Positions 37,711 to 48,259 of a DNA stretch of 64,000 nt are shown here, piece by piece (the stretch's first letter is position 1; every line of letters begins with the position of its first letter). Origin of the DNA: an uncultured Clostridia bacterium (lineage in GTDB: Bacteria > Bacillota > Clostridia > Oscillospirales > Ruminococcaceae); assembly GCA_947588805.1 (NCBI GenBank), contig CANPYR010000002.1, forward strand, positions 35,035 through 99,034. Direction: 5' to 3'. The position numbers and the translations under genes were made by a program. The notes under the pieces were generated by a model, which saw nothing but the letters and a program-made list of their open reading frames with translations, made no database searches and had not been told where the DNA came from.

Positions 37711-38911
37711 CGCGATTTTGATGTTTTTGATAGCGCTCTGCGTCGCAGTGATCATTATCTCGCAGATCTATATCGGAGTCCACGGGACCGAAAACACCCA
37801 GGACGCGGTGCTTTATACCTGCAAAGAGAGCTTAAGCTTCACCGGCGTTTTCGTAAGGGACGAGACGGTGATATATTCCGACTATACCGGAAAGGGGATA
37901 ATGAACTACACCGTATCGGACGGCTCAAGACTTTCAAAGGATTCCACCGTCGCGATGATATACGACAGCAACACGCAGATATATAACCGCTACAGGATCG
38001 AGCGGCTGACTAAAGAGCTCGAAAACCTCGAGCGCGCAAACGACAGGGGAGTTACCGATTACGCGCAGCCGGAGTTTATATATAATCAGATCTCCGACAG
38101 CTATAAAAATCTTCTTCTTAATCTTGACGGCGGGAAGCTCGATATAGTATACGACGACAGTCTTGATCTATTAAAGCTGATGAATATATATAACGTCGCT
38201 ACGAACGCCGAAAACGATTTCGATTCAAGGATATCGCTTCTAAACGAAGAGATAAAAAATCTCAGCGCTGCCCTAAAGGAGCCGGAAGCGGTCATAACAT
38301 CCAAAGATACGGGATACTTTACCAAAAACGTAGACGGCTACGAATCCGAGCTTTCGACCGACGGGATAGAAAACATGACCGTCGAGCAGATAAAGGGAAT
38401 AATCGAAAAGCCTGATAACCGCTCTTCGTCAGATCTTCGGGCGATAGGGAAGGTGTTTAAAGACTATTCCTGGAAGATGGTGGGAGTGATAAACGTCGCG
38501 AACAGATACTTCGTGCATGAAAAGCTGCAATTTTCCATCGACTCCTCGGAAAAGATCCACACAGTCACGGTTGAGAGCATAACTCCGACCGGAAACGGTA
38601 ACGAAGCGATAATAGTGATAAGCTGCGACGAGCTTGACAGCGAGCTCGCAAGCTCAAGGACCGCCGACGTTGAGCTTACTTTTGTGGAAGCCACGGGAAT
38701 AAGAGCGCCAAGAACCGCTATAAGATTCGTAGGCGGGGAAAAGGGCGTATATGTGATGGTAGGGGAGCAGCTTGAATTCAAAAAACTCGACGTAATTTAT
38801 GAGGGAGACGACTATGTTCTGTCAAAAAACACCTCCGACAGCGACTATCTTAACCTCTACGACCGCATCGTTATCGACCCGATTTCATCAAAATCCGAAA
38901 ATGAAGCGTAA
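37688..38911 (+). CDS. HlyD-like membrane-anchored protein (orphan periplasmic-adaptor-like)
   Basis: Single N-terminal TM, lipoyl-like segment, central coiled region, C-terminal barrel; position upstream of sepF. Confidence 0.7.
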   Translation: MTYRRIRDAILMFLIALCVAVIIISQIYIGVHGTENTQDAVLYTCKESLSFTGVFVRDETVIYSDYTGKGIMNYTVSDGSRLSKDSTVAMIYDSNTQIYNRYRIERLTKELENLERANDRGVTDYAQPEFIYNQISDSYKNLLLNLDGGKLDIVYDDSLDLLKLMNIYNVATNAENDFDSRISLLNEEIKNLSAALKEPEAVITSKDTGYFTKNVDGYESELSTDGIENMTVEQIKGIIEKPDNRSSSDLRAIGKVFKDYSWKMVGVINVANRYFVHEKLQFSIDSSEKIHTVTVESITPTGNGNEAIIVISCDELDSELASSRTADVELTFVEATGIRAPRTAIRFVGGEKGVYVMVGEQLEFKKLDVIYEGDDYVLSKNTSDSDYLNLYDRIVIDPISSKSENEA

Positions 38912-38937
38912 AATTATTAAAAAATTCCCCAAAAACC

Positions 38938-38966
38938 TTGACAATCGCTCCAAAATGTACGATAAT
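38938..38966 (+). promoter_or_regulatory. sigma-A-type promoter of sepF cluster
   Basis: TTGACA 38938-38943, GATAAT 38961-38966, 17 bp. Confidence 0.7.
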
Positions 38967-39040
38967 AGATATGATGGAGAAATAATATAAAAGTTACAGA
39001 CGGTAAATAAGTAAGTAGAAAATTGTAAATTGTAAATATC

Positions 39041-39055
39041 GGGGGCGACGCCCCC
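39041..39055. repeat. palindrome GGGGGCGACGCCCCC in sepF 5' UTR
   Basis: 6-bp GC stem with 3-nt core, upstream of ggagg SD. Confidence 0.7.
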
Positions 39056-39075
39056 TGAAAAGATGGAGGATAACT

Positions 39076-39492
39076 ATGAGCGTAATTGATTCAATCAGGA
39101 ATTTCGTTTTGGGCGAAGAGGAAGAATACCAGCCCATCTACGAAGAGGAAACCGCACAGACTGTAGACGTTGCCGAGGAAAGGCGCAACCGCGAGGTCAA
39201 AATCGCCACCACCGCCACTGTGCAGATCGTTTTAGCGCGTCCCGCCGACTTCTCCGAGGTCAAATCGATCGGCGACGATCTCAACAACCAGAAGACCGTT
39301 CTTTTAAACCTTGAGCAGGTCAAGTCCGAGGACGCAAAGCGCATCATGGACTTCCTTTCGGGAGTCGCATACGCAAACGAGGCGACCATAAAGATGACCG
39401 CCCAGAAGACCTTTGTAATAATGCCCAAAAACGTCGGATTCTCAGGCGTAGATCTCATGAGCGAGCTTGAGAACAACGGCTATACTTTCTGA
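39076..39492 (+). CDS. sepF: cell division protein SepF
   Basis: VQIVLARPADFSEVKSIGDDLNNQKTVLLNLEQVKSEDAKRIMDFLSGVAYA. Confidence 0.95.
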   Translation: MSVIDSIRNFVLGEEEEYQPIYEEETAQTVDVAEERRNREVKIATTATVQIVLARPADFSEVKSIGDDLNNQKTVLLNLEQVKSEDAKRIMDFLSGVAYANEATIKMTAQKTFVIMPKNVGFSGVDLMSELENNGYTF

Positions 39493-40250
39493 TGCCCTTT
39501 TCCGCGTTGCCGGCCGGCGAGGAGGACAGGCTTCTTCTAAGGCATATTCTTGATCTTAAGGCCAGGCATGAAAAAACGGGCAGGGTAATTTATTCAAATT
39601 TTTTGGACGACAGGCAGCTTGCAATTTGCGAGACTGCCTTGAAGTCGGATAAGACTGAGGATTTCACTACGCTCGGCGGCTATGAAAACGCTGAGCGCAG
39701 GGTTATTTCTTTCGGCGTTCCAGAGCCTTGGGATAAGCTTCCGTTTTCTGCGGCGGTATTCAACTATCCCGAGGAATACGGGCTTACGCACCGCGACTTC
39801 TTAGGAAGCCTTATGGCGCTCGGAATCAAGCGGGAGCTTTTAGGGGATATACTTGTCGGAAAGGGCCGCACGGCGGTATTTGTGATAAATACCGCGGTTC
39901 CGCTTGTTTTTGAGATGAAAAAGATAGGAAGAGTGGGAGTGAGCGTATCCGACGATTTTTCCGAGGAGGATATACCGAAGCAGGAGTTTGAAGAGATCCG
40001 TTCCACCGTTTCATCCCTAAGACTCGACTCCGTAACGGCGACCGCTTTAAGGCTTTCAAGAGATAAGGCTCAGGAGCTTATCAGGCAGAAGGGCGTAAGC
40101 AGAAACCGCGTTATTACCTATCAGCCGGATTTAAAGGTATCGTCAGGCGACAGGTTTTCTGTTCGCGGCTTCGGGAAATTCGAGCTTTCCGAGGTCGGGG
40201 GACAGTCAAGAAAAGACAGAACGATAATTACAATAAAAAAATATAAATAA
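39492..40250 (+). CDS. ylmH: YlmH-type S4-domain RNA-binding protein
   Basis: THRDFLGSLMALGIKRELLGDI; C-terminal S4 motif LRLSRDKAQELIRQKGVSRNRV. Confidence 0.92.
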   Translation: MPFSALPAGEEDRLLLRHILDLKARHEKTGRVIYSNFLDDRQLAICETALKSDKTEDFTTLGGYENAERRVISFGVPEPWDKLPFSAAVFNYPEEYGLTHRDFLGSLMALGIKRELLGDILVGKGRTAVFVINTAVPLVFEMKKIGRVGVSVSDDFSEEDIPKQEFEEIRSTVSSLRLDSVTATALRLSRDKAQELIRQKGVSRNRVITYQPDLKVSSGDRFSVRGFGKFELSEVGGQSRKDRTIITIKKYK

Positions 40251-40292
40251 TACGGAACTCGGTTCCGGCAAATGAACAGGAGGTAAAAGCAT

Positions 40293-41042
40293 ATGAACCC
40301 GCAGGACATTTCCAACAAGAAGTTTGAAAAATCGATGTCAGGCTATAAGACGGAGGACGTTGACGAATATCTCCGCGACGTGGCCATCGCTTATGCAAAG
40401 GCGATAAAGGACAAGGAAGAGAGCGAGCTTAAAATAGTAAAGCTCGTTGAGAAGATAAACGAATACCGAAACGACGAGGACGCTATACGCGACGCTTTGC
40501 TCGTAGCCCAGAAGCAGGGAAACAGGATCGTTGCGGAGGCCAAGGCCGAAGCTGAGAATATAGTTTCCGAAGCTCAGGCTAAGCGCGACGCGATGATGGC
40601 AGAGATCCAAAACGACTGCGACGCCCTAAAGCGCTCCGAGATCGAAAAGGTCTATAACGCTATTAAAGCCGAGAAGGAAAAGCTCGACGCGGTTGAAGCC
40701 GCTGCAAAGACGAGGATGGAGCTCCAAAACGATAAGCTCAACACCCTTAAGAAGGAAGTCACCGATTTTAAGCGCAAGCTTATAGTTATGCTCGACGAGC
40801 AGATAAAGCTTGCGGTAGCGCTTCCCGAGCTTACCGACGAGCAGATTGAGAATATCATGAACGCCGAAGCCGCTCCCGCGCAGGCTGTAAAGACCGAAGC
40901 TCCCGTTCCCGAGGAGCCGAAGCCGCATAACGCCGAAGAAAGCAAGGAGCCGAAAACGCCGACCGCGTTCGGATTCTCCGAATTCAAGCGTCAGAATTAC
41001 ACAGCAGACGATCTTAAATTCGGCCAGAACACAAAGCATTGA
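40293..41042 (+). CDS. divIVA: DivIVA domain-containing protein
   Basis: MNPQDISNKKFEKSMSGYKTEDVDEYLRDVAIAY, coiled coil. Confidence 0.94.
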   Translation: MNPQDISNKKFEKSMSGYKTEDVDEYLRDVAIAYAKAIKDKEESELKIVKLVEKINEYRNDEDAIRDALLVAQKQGNRIVAEAKAEAENIVSEAQAKRDAMMAEIQNDCDALKRSEIEKVYNAIKAEKEKLDAVEAAAKTRMELQNDKLNTLKKEVTDFKRKLIVMLDEQIKLAVALPELTDEQIENIMNAEAAPAQAVKTEAPVPEEPKPHNAEESKEPKTPTAFGFSEFKRQNYTADDLKFGQNTKH

Positions 41043-41110
41043 CAAAACGGTCCGCAGTTTACGGATCTATATGAAATTACATATTTTATTTATCGAAGGA
41101 GAAAGTTTTA

Positions 41111-43900
41111 ATGCCGGTAGACTATAACAAGACGCTCAATCTTCCCGAGACCGACTATCCTATGAGAGGAAATCTCCCGACCAAGGAGCCGGGAATGGTC
41201 AAGCAGTGGGACGAGGAGTGTCTTTACAACAAAATCCTTAAGAAAAACGAGGGCAAGCCATCATATATTCTTCACGACGGCCCTCCCTATGCAAACGGCG
41301 ATATCCACCTCGGCACCGCGCTTAATAAGGTGCTTAAGGATATAATCGTTAAGCAGAAGAATATGTCCGGATTCTGCGCTCACTACGTTCCGGGCTGGGA
41401 TACCCACGGACTTCCCACCGAGCTTAAAGCGATGAAGGCGATAGGAGTCGAGAACGGCGCTATCCCTCCGCTCGAGCTCAGAAAGCACTGCCGTGAATTT
41501 GCGCTTTCGTATGTGGAATCTCAGAAAGAGCAGTTCAAGCGTCTCGGAGTTCTGGGAGATTTTGAGAACCCGTATATCACGCTCCAGCCCGAGTTTGAAG
41601 CAAGACAGATAGAGGTCTTCGGCGTTATGGCGAAAAAAGGCTTCATCTATAAAGGACTGAAGCCGGTATACTGGTGCCCCGACTGCCAAACCGCTCTTGC
41701 GGAAGCCGAGATAGAATATCAGGACGATCCCTGCTATTCCGTATATGTAAAATTCAAGGTCGCGGACGACAGGGGAGTGCTTGCGCCTTTAGGTCTTGAT
41801 ATGGATAAGACGTACTTCGTTATCTGGACCACTACCACCTGGACTCTGCCCGGAAACCTTGCTATATGCTTAGGACCGGAATACGAGTATACCGTAGTTC
41901 AGGCGAACGGCGAAAACTATATCATGGCGCGCGAGCTTATCGAGCCCACTCTCAAGGCCGCAGGGATAACCGAATATACGACTGTCGGCTCGTTCACAGG
42001 AAAAGAGCTTGAATACTGCACCGCATATCATCCCTTCCTTGACAGGACTTCTTTGGTAATCTGCGGAGACCACGTAACTCTTGAAAGCGGTACCGGCTGC
42101 GTTCACACCGCTCCGGGATACGGCGTTGACGACTTTGAGATAGGGAATAAATACAACGTCGGTATAATCGTAGGCGTTGATGAAAAGGGATACCTGACCA
42201 AGGATTCCGGAGAGCAGTTCGCAGGTCTTAAGACCGACGACGCAAATAAAGAGATCGCAAAGCACATGGCCGCCACCGGCTCGCTCTTTGCGACGGAAAA
42301 GATAACTCACCAGTACCCGCACTGCTGGAGGTGCAAATCTCCGATACTTTTCAGAGCTACTGAACAGTGGTTCTGCTCGGTCGACAGCATCAAGGACCAG
42401 GCGGTAAAGGCGATCGAGGGCGTAAAGTGGATCCCGGAGTGGGGCGAAGAGAGGATAAAGGGAATGGTAAGAGACCGTTCCGACTGGTGCATTTCCCGCC
42501 AGAGAACCTGGGGCGTTCCAATCCCGATAGTATACTGCAAGAGCTGCGGGAAGGCGATAATAAACGACGATACCATTAAATCCATCGCCGCCGTCTTCAG
42601 AAAGGAAGGCTCGGACGCGTGGTGGGCGCACGACGTAAACGAGCTTATACCCGGGCTTAAGTGCGAATGCGGCTGCACGGAGTTTGAGAAGGAAAAGGAC
42701 ATACTTGACGTATGGTTTGACTCTGGCGTTACTCATACCGCGGTTTTGGATCAGCGCGAGGGACTTCATTCTCCCGCCGACCTCTATCTTGAAGGCGCGG
42801 ACCAGTACAGAGGATGGTTCCAGTCGTCGCTTCTTACTTCCGTCGCGATAAACGGAACCGCTCCCTATAAGGCGGTTTGCACTCACGGCTGGGTAGTTGA
42901 CGGACAGGGGAAGATCATGCATAAATCCCTCGGAAACGGAATCGAGCCGAAGGAGATATATGAAAAGAACGGCGCGGATATCTTAAGACTCTGGGTCGCT
43001 TCGAGCGATTATCACTCCGATATCAGGATATCCAAGGAGATCTTAGCTCAGATATCCGAAGCCTACAAGAAGGTAAGAAATACCGCAAGATACATCCTCG
43101 GAAACATCTGCAACCAGGGCGGCTTCAATTTCGATACCGACGCAGTATCGCTTGATAAGCTCGCCGAGATAGACAAGTGGGCGCTTATAAAGCTTAATCA
43201 GCTCATCAAAAAGGCCGATGAAGCGTATAACGACTTCGATTTCCATATCGTCTTCAAATCCATCCACAACTTCTGCGTAGTTGAGATGTCAAACTTCTAT
43301 CTTGACATAATCAAAGACAGACTTTACTGCGAGGAGCCGAAGAGCGAGATTAGAAGAAGCGCTCAGACCGCGATGTATATAATCCTCTCCGCGCTTGCAA
43401 GGCTTGTCGCGCCGATAATTCCGTTTACTGCGGACGAGATCTGGCACTACATCCCGCACTGCAAGGAAGACAACGGCGAGAGCGTATTCTTAAACGATAT
43501 GCCGAAGCCGGTCGATATCAAGATCTCTGAGGAATTCGAGAAAAAGTGGGAGTTCATCTATAAGCTCCGCGACGACGTCAAAAAAGCGCTTGAAATAAAG
43601 CGCGCCGACAAGGTTATCGGTTCGTCTCTTGAAGCCGACGTTACGCTTACAGCCGACGGAGAGCTTTACGACGAAGTGAAAGCGGTCGAAGCCGAGCTTC
43701 CGGCAGTATTCATCGTTTCAAAGGTTAGCGTAATAAAGGGAGACGGCGAAAACAAGGGAGAAGTCACAGGCGTATCTATAGATATCAAACACGCCGAGGG
43801 CGGCAAGTGCGAGCGTTGCTGGACGTATTCCGATTACGTAGGCTCCTGCGCCGAGCATCCGACGTTATGTGAGCGCTGCGCTCACACCGTTTCGGATTAA
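41111..43900 (+). CDS. ileS: isoleucyl-tRNA synthetase
   Basis: [31 protein letters not shown]-equivalent [11 protein letters not shown]-terminal zinc motif [12 protein letters not shown]. Confidence 0.97.
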   Translation: MPVDYNKTLNLPETDYPMRGNLPTKEPGMVKQWDEECLYNKILKKNEGKPSYILHDGPPYANGDIHLGTALNKVLKDIIVKQKNMSGFCAHYVPGWDTHGLPTELKAMKAIGVENGAIPPLELRKHCREFALSYVESQKEQFKRLGVLGDFENPYITLQPEFEARQIEVFGVMAKKGFIYKGLKPVYWCPDCQTALAEAEIEYQDDPCYSVYVKFKVADDRGVLAPLGLDMDKTYFVIWTTTTWTLPGNLAICLGPEYEYTVVQANGENYIMARELIEPTLKAAGITEYTTVGSFTGKELEYCTAYHPFLDRTSLVICGDHVTLESGTGCVHTAPGYGVDDFEIGNKYNVGIIVGVDEKGYLTKDSGEQFAGLKTDDANKEIAKHMAATGSLFATEKITHQYPHCWRCKSPILFRATEQWFCSVDSIKDQAVKAIEGVKWIPEWGEERIKGMVRDRSDWCISRQRTWGVPIPIVYCKSCGKAIINDDTIKSIAAVFRKEGSDAWWAHDVNELIPGLKCECGCTEFEKEKDILDVWFDSGVTHTAVLDQREGLHSPADLYLEGADQYRGWFQSSLLTSVAINGTAPYKAVCTHGWVVDGQGKIMHKSLGNGIEPKEIYEKNGADILRLWVASSDYHSDIRISKEILAQISEAYKKVRNTARYILGNICNQGGFNFDTDAVSLDKLAEIDKWALIKLNQLIKKADEAYNDFDFHIVFKSIHNFCVVEMSNFYLDIIKDRLYCEEPKSEIRRSAQTAMYIILSALARLVAPIIPFTADEIWHYIPHCKEDNGESVFLNDMPKPVDIKISEEFEKKWEFIYKLRDDVKKALEIKRADKVIGSSLEADVTLTADGELYDEVKAVEAELPAVFIVSKVSVIKGDGENKGEVTGVSIDIKHAEGGKCERCWTYSDYVGSCAEHPTLCERCAHTVSD

Positions 43901-43924
43901 AGAGATTAAATTATAAATTTATAT

Positions 43925-44614
43925 ATGCTGAAACTGATATTGATCTTAGTATATGTAATGCTCTTCGCCGTTTTGCTAATAACGGTAAGAGCGCTCAGAA
44001 ACCTGATCTCATCAAACGGAATCAGGAACATGATCTATTCGCTTATAACGGTTTCGGGGCTTGTGACGGTCGATCAGCTTTTAAAACTCTTGGTCGTATA
44101 TAACTACCCCGAATGCCGAGGGGCGATCAGAAACTATTATACCTTCGAGCTCTTTGGGATAAGAATTTTCAGCCTGACCCACATAAGAAACGACGGCGCG
44201 GGCTGGAGCATCTTAGGCGGTCAGACGGTGCTTTTATCGTCGTTCACGCTTATAGTTGTCATAGGGATCGTGATCTATATGATAATTCGCAGAAAAATGC
44301 TGAAGAGCTCAGAATGGATATCGCTGGACCTTATAATCGCCGGAGGTCTCGGAAACCTTATAGACCGGCTCAGGATGCTTATCGAAGGCACAGATAAATT
44401 TTCCGGAGTAATCGATTATATAAAGCTTGATTTTATAAATTTCCCGGTATTCAATTTTGCGGATTGCTGCGTAGTTGCGGGAGCTATACTCTTTTGCGCG
44501 GTAATGATCTTTGACGAGATCAAGGAAGAAAAGGACAAAAAACACCGCAAAAAGCTCAGCGAAGCCGCGGCTTCGGAGGAAAATATAACGGAGCAAAGCG
44601 ATGAACCGCTATAA
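43925..44614 (+). CDS. lspA: signal peptidase II, N-terminally extended
   Basis: VTVDQLLK, RNDGAGWSIL, GGLGNLIDRL, FNFADCCV; extra N-terminal hydrophobic helix; alternative ATG at 44030. Confidence 0.9.
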   Translation: MLKLILILVYVMLFAVLLITVRALRNLISSNGIRNMIYSLITVSGLVTVDQLLKLLVVYNYPECRGAIRNYYTFELFGIRIFSLTHIRNDGAGWSILGGQTVLLSSFTLIVVIGIVIYMIIRRKMLKSSEWISLDLIIAGGLGNLIDRLRMLIEGTDKFSGVIDYIKLDFINFPVFNFADCCVVAGAILFCAVMIFDEIKEEKDKKHRKKLSEAAASEENITEQSDEPL

Positions 44615-45509
44615 CTTCATAGCCGAAGAGAGCGACGAAGGAATCAGGCTCGATAAATGGCTTGTCTCGCAGGACGAGATCGATCTTACGAGATCGTCGT
44701 TAGTCAAGCTTATCGAATCGGGAGCCGTGACGGTAAACGGAAAGCCCGCCCAGAAGAGCCGAACGCTCAGGGCAGGGGAGGAGATCTCGGTAGAGATCCC
44801 GGAGCCGAAGGAGCTTGAAGTCATACCGCAGGACATTCCGATAGAGATAGTTTACGAGGACAAATATTTAGCGATTGTAAATAAACCGCAGGGGATGGTA
44901 GTTCATCCCGCGCCGGGGAATCCCGACGGAACGCTTGTAAACGCGCTTTTATACAGATTCAGGGGCGAGCTTAGCGGAATAAACGGCGTTATACGTCCCG
45001 GGATCGTTCACAGAATAGACAAAAATACGGCGGGGCTTCTTGTTATCGCAAAAACCGATTCCGCACACCGAGGTCTTGCGGCGCTTATAAAGGACCACAA
45101 CTTCATAAGAGAATATGAAGCAGTCTGCACGGGGCATTTCAAAGAAAAGTCCGGAACGGTAAACGCTCCTATCGGAAGAGATCCAAAGGACAGAAAGCGG
45201 ATGTGCGTAAGCGAAAAAAATTCAAGGGTCGCGATCACGCGCTATGAGGTTCTTGAAGAGCTAAGGGGCGCAAGCTATGTAAGATTCGCTCTTGAAACCG
45301 GGCGCACTCACCAGATAAGAGTCCACAGCGCCTATCTCGGGCATCCGATACTCGGGGACGACGTTTACGGGAAGCCGTATAAAGGCTGTAAAGGCCAGGC
45401 GCTTTACGCTAAAAGGCTCGGATTCGTGCACCCGATAACAGGAGAGAATCTGGATTTTTCGATTGAACCGCCCGAATTTTTCATAAAAATACTTGAATCG
45501 CTGAGGTAA
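44601..45509 (+). CDS. RluA/RluD family pseudouridine synthase
   Basis: S4 domain; RPGIVHRIDKNTAGLLVIAKT; GRTHQIRVH. Confidence 0.95.
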   Translation: MNRYNFIAEESDEGIRLDKWLVSQDEIDLTRSSLVKLIESGAVTVNGKPAQKSRTLRAGEEISVEIPEPKELEVIPQDIPIEIVYEDKYLAIVNKPQGMVVHPAPGNPDGTLVNALLYRFRGELSGINGVIRPGIVHRIDKNTAGLLVIAKTDSAHRGLAALIKDHNFIREYEAVCTGHFKEKSGTVNAPIGRDPKDRKRMCVSEKNSRVAITRYEVLEELRGASYVRFALETGRTHQIRVHSAYLGHPILGDDVYGKPYKGCKGQALYAKRLGFVHPITGENLDFSIEPPEFFIKILESLR

Positions 45510-45511
45510 TA

Positions 45512-46315
45512 ATGGATTTTTCAAAAACGGTTTTAGTTTCCGACATGGACGGAACGCTGCTTAAATCTGATAAAACGCTTAACCCTATCGACGTAGAAGC
45601 GATAAAGCGCTTTTGCTCAAAGGGAGGACATTTCGTCCTGGCAACGGGAAGACCTTTACATACGGTCACGGATTACACGGGATACTTTGAACCCGAGCCG
45701 ATCATTTTATGCAACGGCGGGGTGATATACGATATCTGTAAAGAAAAAACACTTTACGAGGTGGATCTTCCGGAAGCGGCGCGGGATGTTCTCAAAAAAA
45801 TCCGAGAGCGCTACAGGGACGTTTCTCCCGAGATCTATACCTTCTCTCACCGCTATTATTTTCATCTCAACACCGTGGAAAAATGGCATCAGAGCCTTTT
45901 GGGAATAGATTTCATAAGAATCGACAGCCCCGAGGAGACTGCGGAGCCTTGGAATAAGATGCTTTTTGCGGACGAGATAGAAGTAATCGACGACATGTCG
46001 GAGTATGTGAAAAGCTTCAAAAACTGCGGTCTTAGGTTTGTAAGGAGTTTCCCGAAGTTTTTGGAGGTCCTTCCGGAGGGCGTTTCAAAGGGAAGCGCGC
46101 TTGACGAGCTTATAAAAATTATGTGCTGGCAGGACAAAACCGTCGCCGCCGCAGGGGACTACGACAACGATTTGGAAATGCTCAAGCGAGCGGATATAAG
46201 CTTTTGCCCGTCAAATTCTCAGGACTGCGTAAAAGCCGTCTGTACGAACCTTTTGAGCCGCACAAGCGACGAAGGCGCGATAGCGGAAGCGATAGGGATA
46301 CTTGAAAAAATTTAA
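45512..46315 (+). CDS. Cof-type HAD family hydrolase
   Basis: VSDMDGTLLKSDKTL, AAGDYDNDLEML. Confidence 0.94.
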   Translation: MDFSKTVLVSDMDGTLLKSDKTLNPIDVEAIKRFCSKGGHFVLATGRPLHTVTDYTGYFEPEPIILCNGGVIYDICKEKTLYEVDLPEAARDVLKKIRERYRDVSPEIYTFSHRYYFHLNTVEKWHQSLLGIDFIRIDSPEETAEPWNKMLFADEIEVIDDMSEYVKSFKNCGLRFVRSFPKFLEVLPEGVSKGSALDELIKIMCWQDKTVAAAGDYDNDLEMLKRADISFCPSNSQDCVKAVCTNLLSRTSDEGAIAEAIGILEKI

Positions 46316-46401
46316 TTTTTTATAAATGCTAAAATTAGTAAATATGGCAAAATGGTCAGTATTGCTGTAATAATAAATCACTAAACGGAGGTAAACAAAA
46401 A

Positions 46402-47244
46402 ATGGATGAATTACTGAAAAAGCAGCTTGAAATAACAGCCTGCAAGGTCAGGATGGGCATTATCGAGGGCGTGTACAACGCCAAAAGCGGTCACCCCGGC
46501 GGGTCGCTTTCTATTGCAGATACCCTTACATATCTTTACTTTGCGAAGATGAACGTATACCCGGATAACCCCAAGGAAAAGGACAGAGACCGCTTTGTGC
46601 TCTCAAAGGGCCACACCGCTCCCGCTCTTTATTCCGTTTTGGCGCACAGGGGCTTCTTCCCGGTTGAAGAGCTCAAGACCTTAAGACATATCGGAGCCCG
46701 TTTGCAGGGCCACCCGGATATGAAGCACATTCCCGGCGTTGATATGTCCACCGGCTCGCTCGGCCAGGGGATCTCTGCTGCCTGCGGAATGGCGCTTTCG
46801 GCTAAGCTCACAAGCGATACCTATCACGTCTACGCGATCTTAGGCGACGGCGAGATCGAAGAGGGTCAGGTCTGGGAAGCCGCGATGTTCGCGGCGCACA
46901 ACAAGCTTGACAATCTCACCGCAATCGTTGACAACAACGGCCTTCAGATCGACGGAAAAATAAGCGACGTATGCTCTCCTTATCCTATAGACGAGAAGTT
47001 TAAAGCCTTCGGCTGGCACGTTATCACCATGGACGCGCACGACTTCGACTCCATTGAAAAGGCGTTCAGAGAAGCCGAAAAGGTTGTAAACCAGCCTACC
47101 GTAATTATTCAGACCAGCACCAAGGGCAAGGGCGTTTCGTTTATGGAGAATCAGGTCTCCTGGCACGGAACCGCCCCCAACAAGGAGCAGTACGAGCAGG
47201 CCATGAGCGAACTCAGCGCTCATCTGAAAGAATTGGAGGGATAA
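46402..47244 (+). CDS. transketolase, N-terminal subunit
   Basis: GHPGGSLSIADTL, VLSKGHTAPALY, GDGEIEEGQVWEAAM. Confidence 0.96.
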   Translation: MDELLKKQLEITACKVRMGIIEGVYNAKSGHPGGSLSIADTLTYLYFAKMNVYPDNPKEKDRDRFVLSKGHTAPALYSVLAHRGFFPVEELKTLRHIGARLQGHPDMKHIPGVDMSTGSLGQGISAACGMALSAKLTSDTYHVYAILGDGEIEEGQVWEAAMFAAHNKLDNLTAIVDNNGLQIDGKISDVCSPYPIDEKFKAFGWHVITMDAHDFDSIEKAFREAEKVVNQPTVIIQTSTKGKGVSFMENQVSWHGTAPNKEQYEQAMSELSAHLKELEG

Positions 47245-47247
47245 GAC

Positions 47248-48195
47248 ATGGCAGAATTAGTAAAAAAGGCTACCCGAGAGAGCTACGGCGAAGCTTTAGC
47301 GGAGCTTGGCGATAAGTATGAGAACCTGTACGTTCTTGACGCCGACCTTGCGGGAGCGACAAAGACAGGAATATTCAAGAAAAAATTCCCCGACCGCCAC
47401 ATCGACTGCGGTATAGCGGAAGCGAATATGATGGGAATAGCCGCGGGACTTGCGACTACGGGAAAGATTCCGTTTGCTTCAAGCTTTGCGATGTTCGCAG
47501 CAGGGCGCGCTTTCGAGATAGTAAGAAACTCGATAGGATATCCCCACCTCAACGTTAAGATAGGCGCTACTCACGCCGGTATCTCTGTAGGCGAGGACGG
47601 CGCGTCTCACCAGTGCAACGAGGATATCGCTCTTATGCGCGCGATCCCGGGAATGACGGTGATCAACCCCGCGGACGACGTAGAAGCGAGAGCTGCGATT
47701 GAAGCCGCCATCAACTACGAGGGTCCCGTATATATGAGATTCGGCAGACTCGCCGTTCCCGTATTCCACGACAAGGATACCTTCAAGTTCGAGATCGGAA
47801 AAGGCGAACTCTTAAAGGACGGCAAGGATGTGACTATAGTCGCCACCGGACTTATGGTCTATGAAGCCGTCAAGGCCGCCGAGACGCTCGAAGCCGAGGG
47901 AATCAGCGCAAGAGTCATAAACATTGCGACCATCAAGCCGCTTGATAAAGAAATCATCCTCAAGGCCGCAAAGGAAACCGGACTTATCGTTACAGCCGAG
48001 GAGCACAGCGTTATCGGCGGTCTCGGCTCTGCGGTATCCGACTGCGTGACCGAGTCCTGCCCCGTAAAGGTAGTTAAGATCGGCGTTCAGGACGTTTTCG
48101 GACATTCCGGACCCGCCGCGGACCTTCTTAAGGAATTCGGTCTTTGCGCCGAGAATATCGTTGAAACGGTCAAGAAAGCAGTTTCCGAAAAATAA
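47248..48195 (+). CDS. transketolase, C-terminal subunit
   Basis: HIDCGIAEANMMGIAAGLATTGKIPFASSFAMF. Confidence 0.96.
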   Translation: MAELVKKATRESYGEALAELGDKYENLYVLDADLAGATKTGIFKKKFPDRHIDCGIAEANMMGIAAGLATTGKIPFASSFAMFAAGRAFEIVRNSIGYPHLNVKIGATHAGISVGEDGASHQCNEDIALMRAIPGMTVINPADDVEARAAIEAAINYEGPVYMRFGRLAVPVFHDKDTFKFEIGKGELLKDGKDVTIVATGLMVYEAVKAAETLEAEGISARVINIATIKPLDKEIILKAAKETGLIVTAEEHSVIGGLGSAVSDCVTESCPVKVVKIGVQDVFGHSGPAADLLKEFGLCAENIVETVKKAVSEK

Positions 48196-48214
48196 TTGAA
48201 TAACAGTCACTTTT

Positions 48215-48248
48215 CCGCCCTGATGAACATAGAATATCATCAGGGCGG
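48215..48248 (+). terminator. strong hairpin before yunB, 3' arm contiguous with SD
   Basis: CCGCCCTGATGA / TCATCAGGGCGG 12-bp perfect stem, loop acatagaata, then GGGTGATATTTTTG. Confidence 0.7.
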
Positions 48249-48259
48249 GGGTGATATTT

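Noticed and set aside
41043-41110. T-box upstream of ileS
   Set aside because: Spacer is only about 70 bp and lacks the AGGTGGTACCGCG motif and a terminator.
41870-42922. Long antisense ORF (350 aa) opposite ileS
   Set aside because: Same reasoning; lies inside a canonical IleRS coding sequence.
46402-48195. Split transketolase as a possible frameshift or pseudogene
   Set aside because: Two-gene transketolases with complete N- and C-terminal subunits are common in Firmicutes and archaea; both genes have their own SD.
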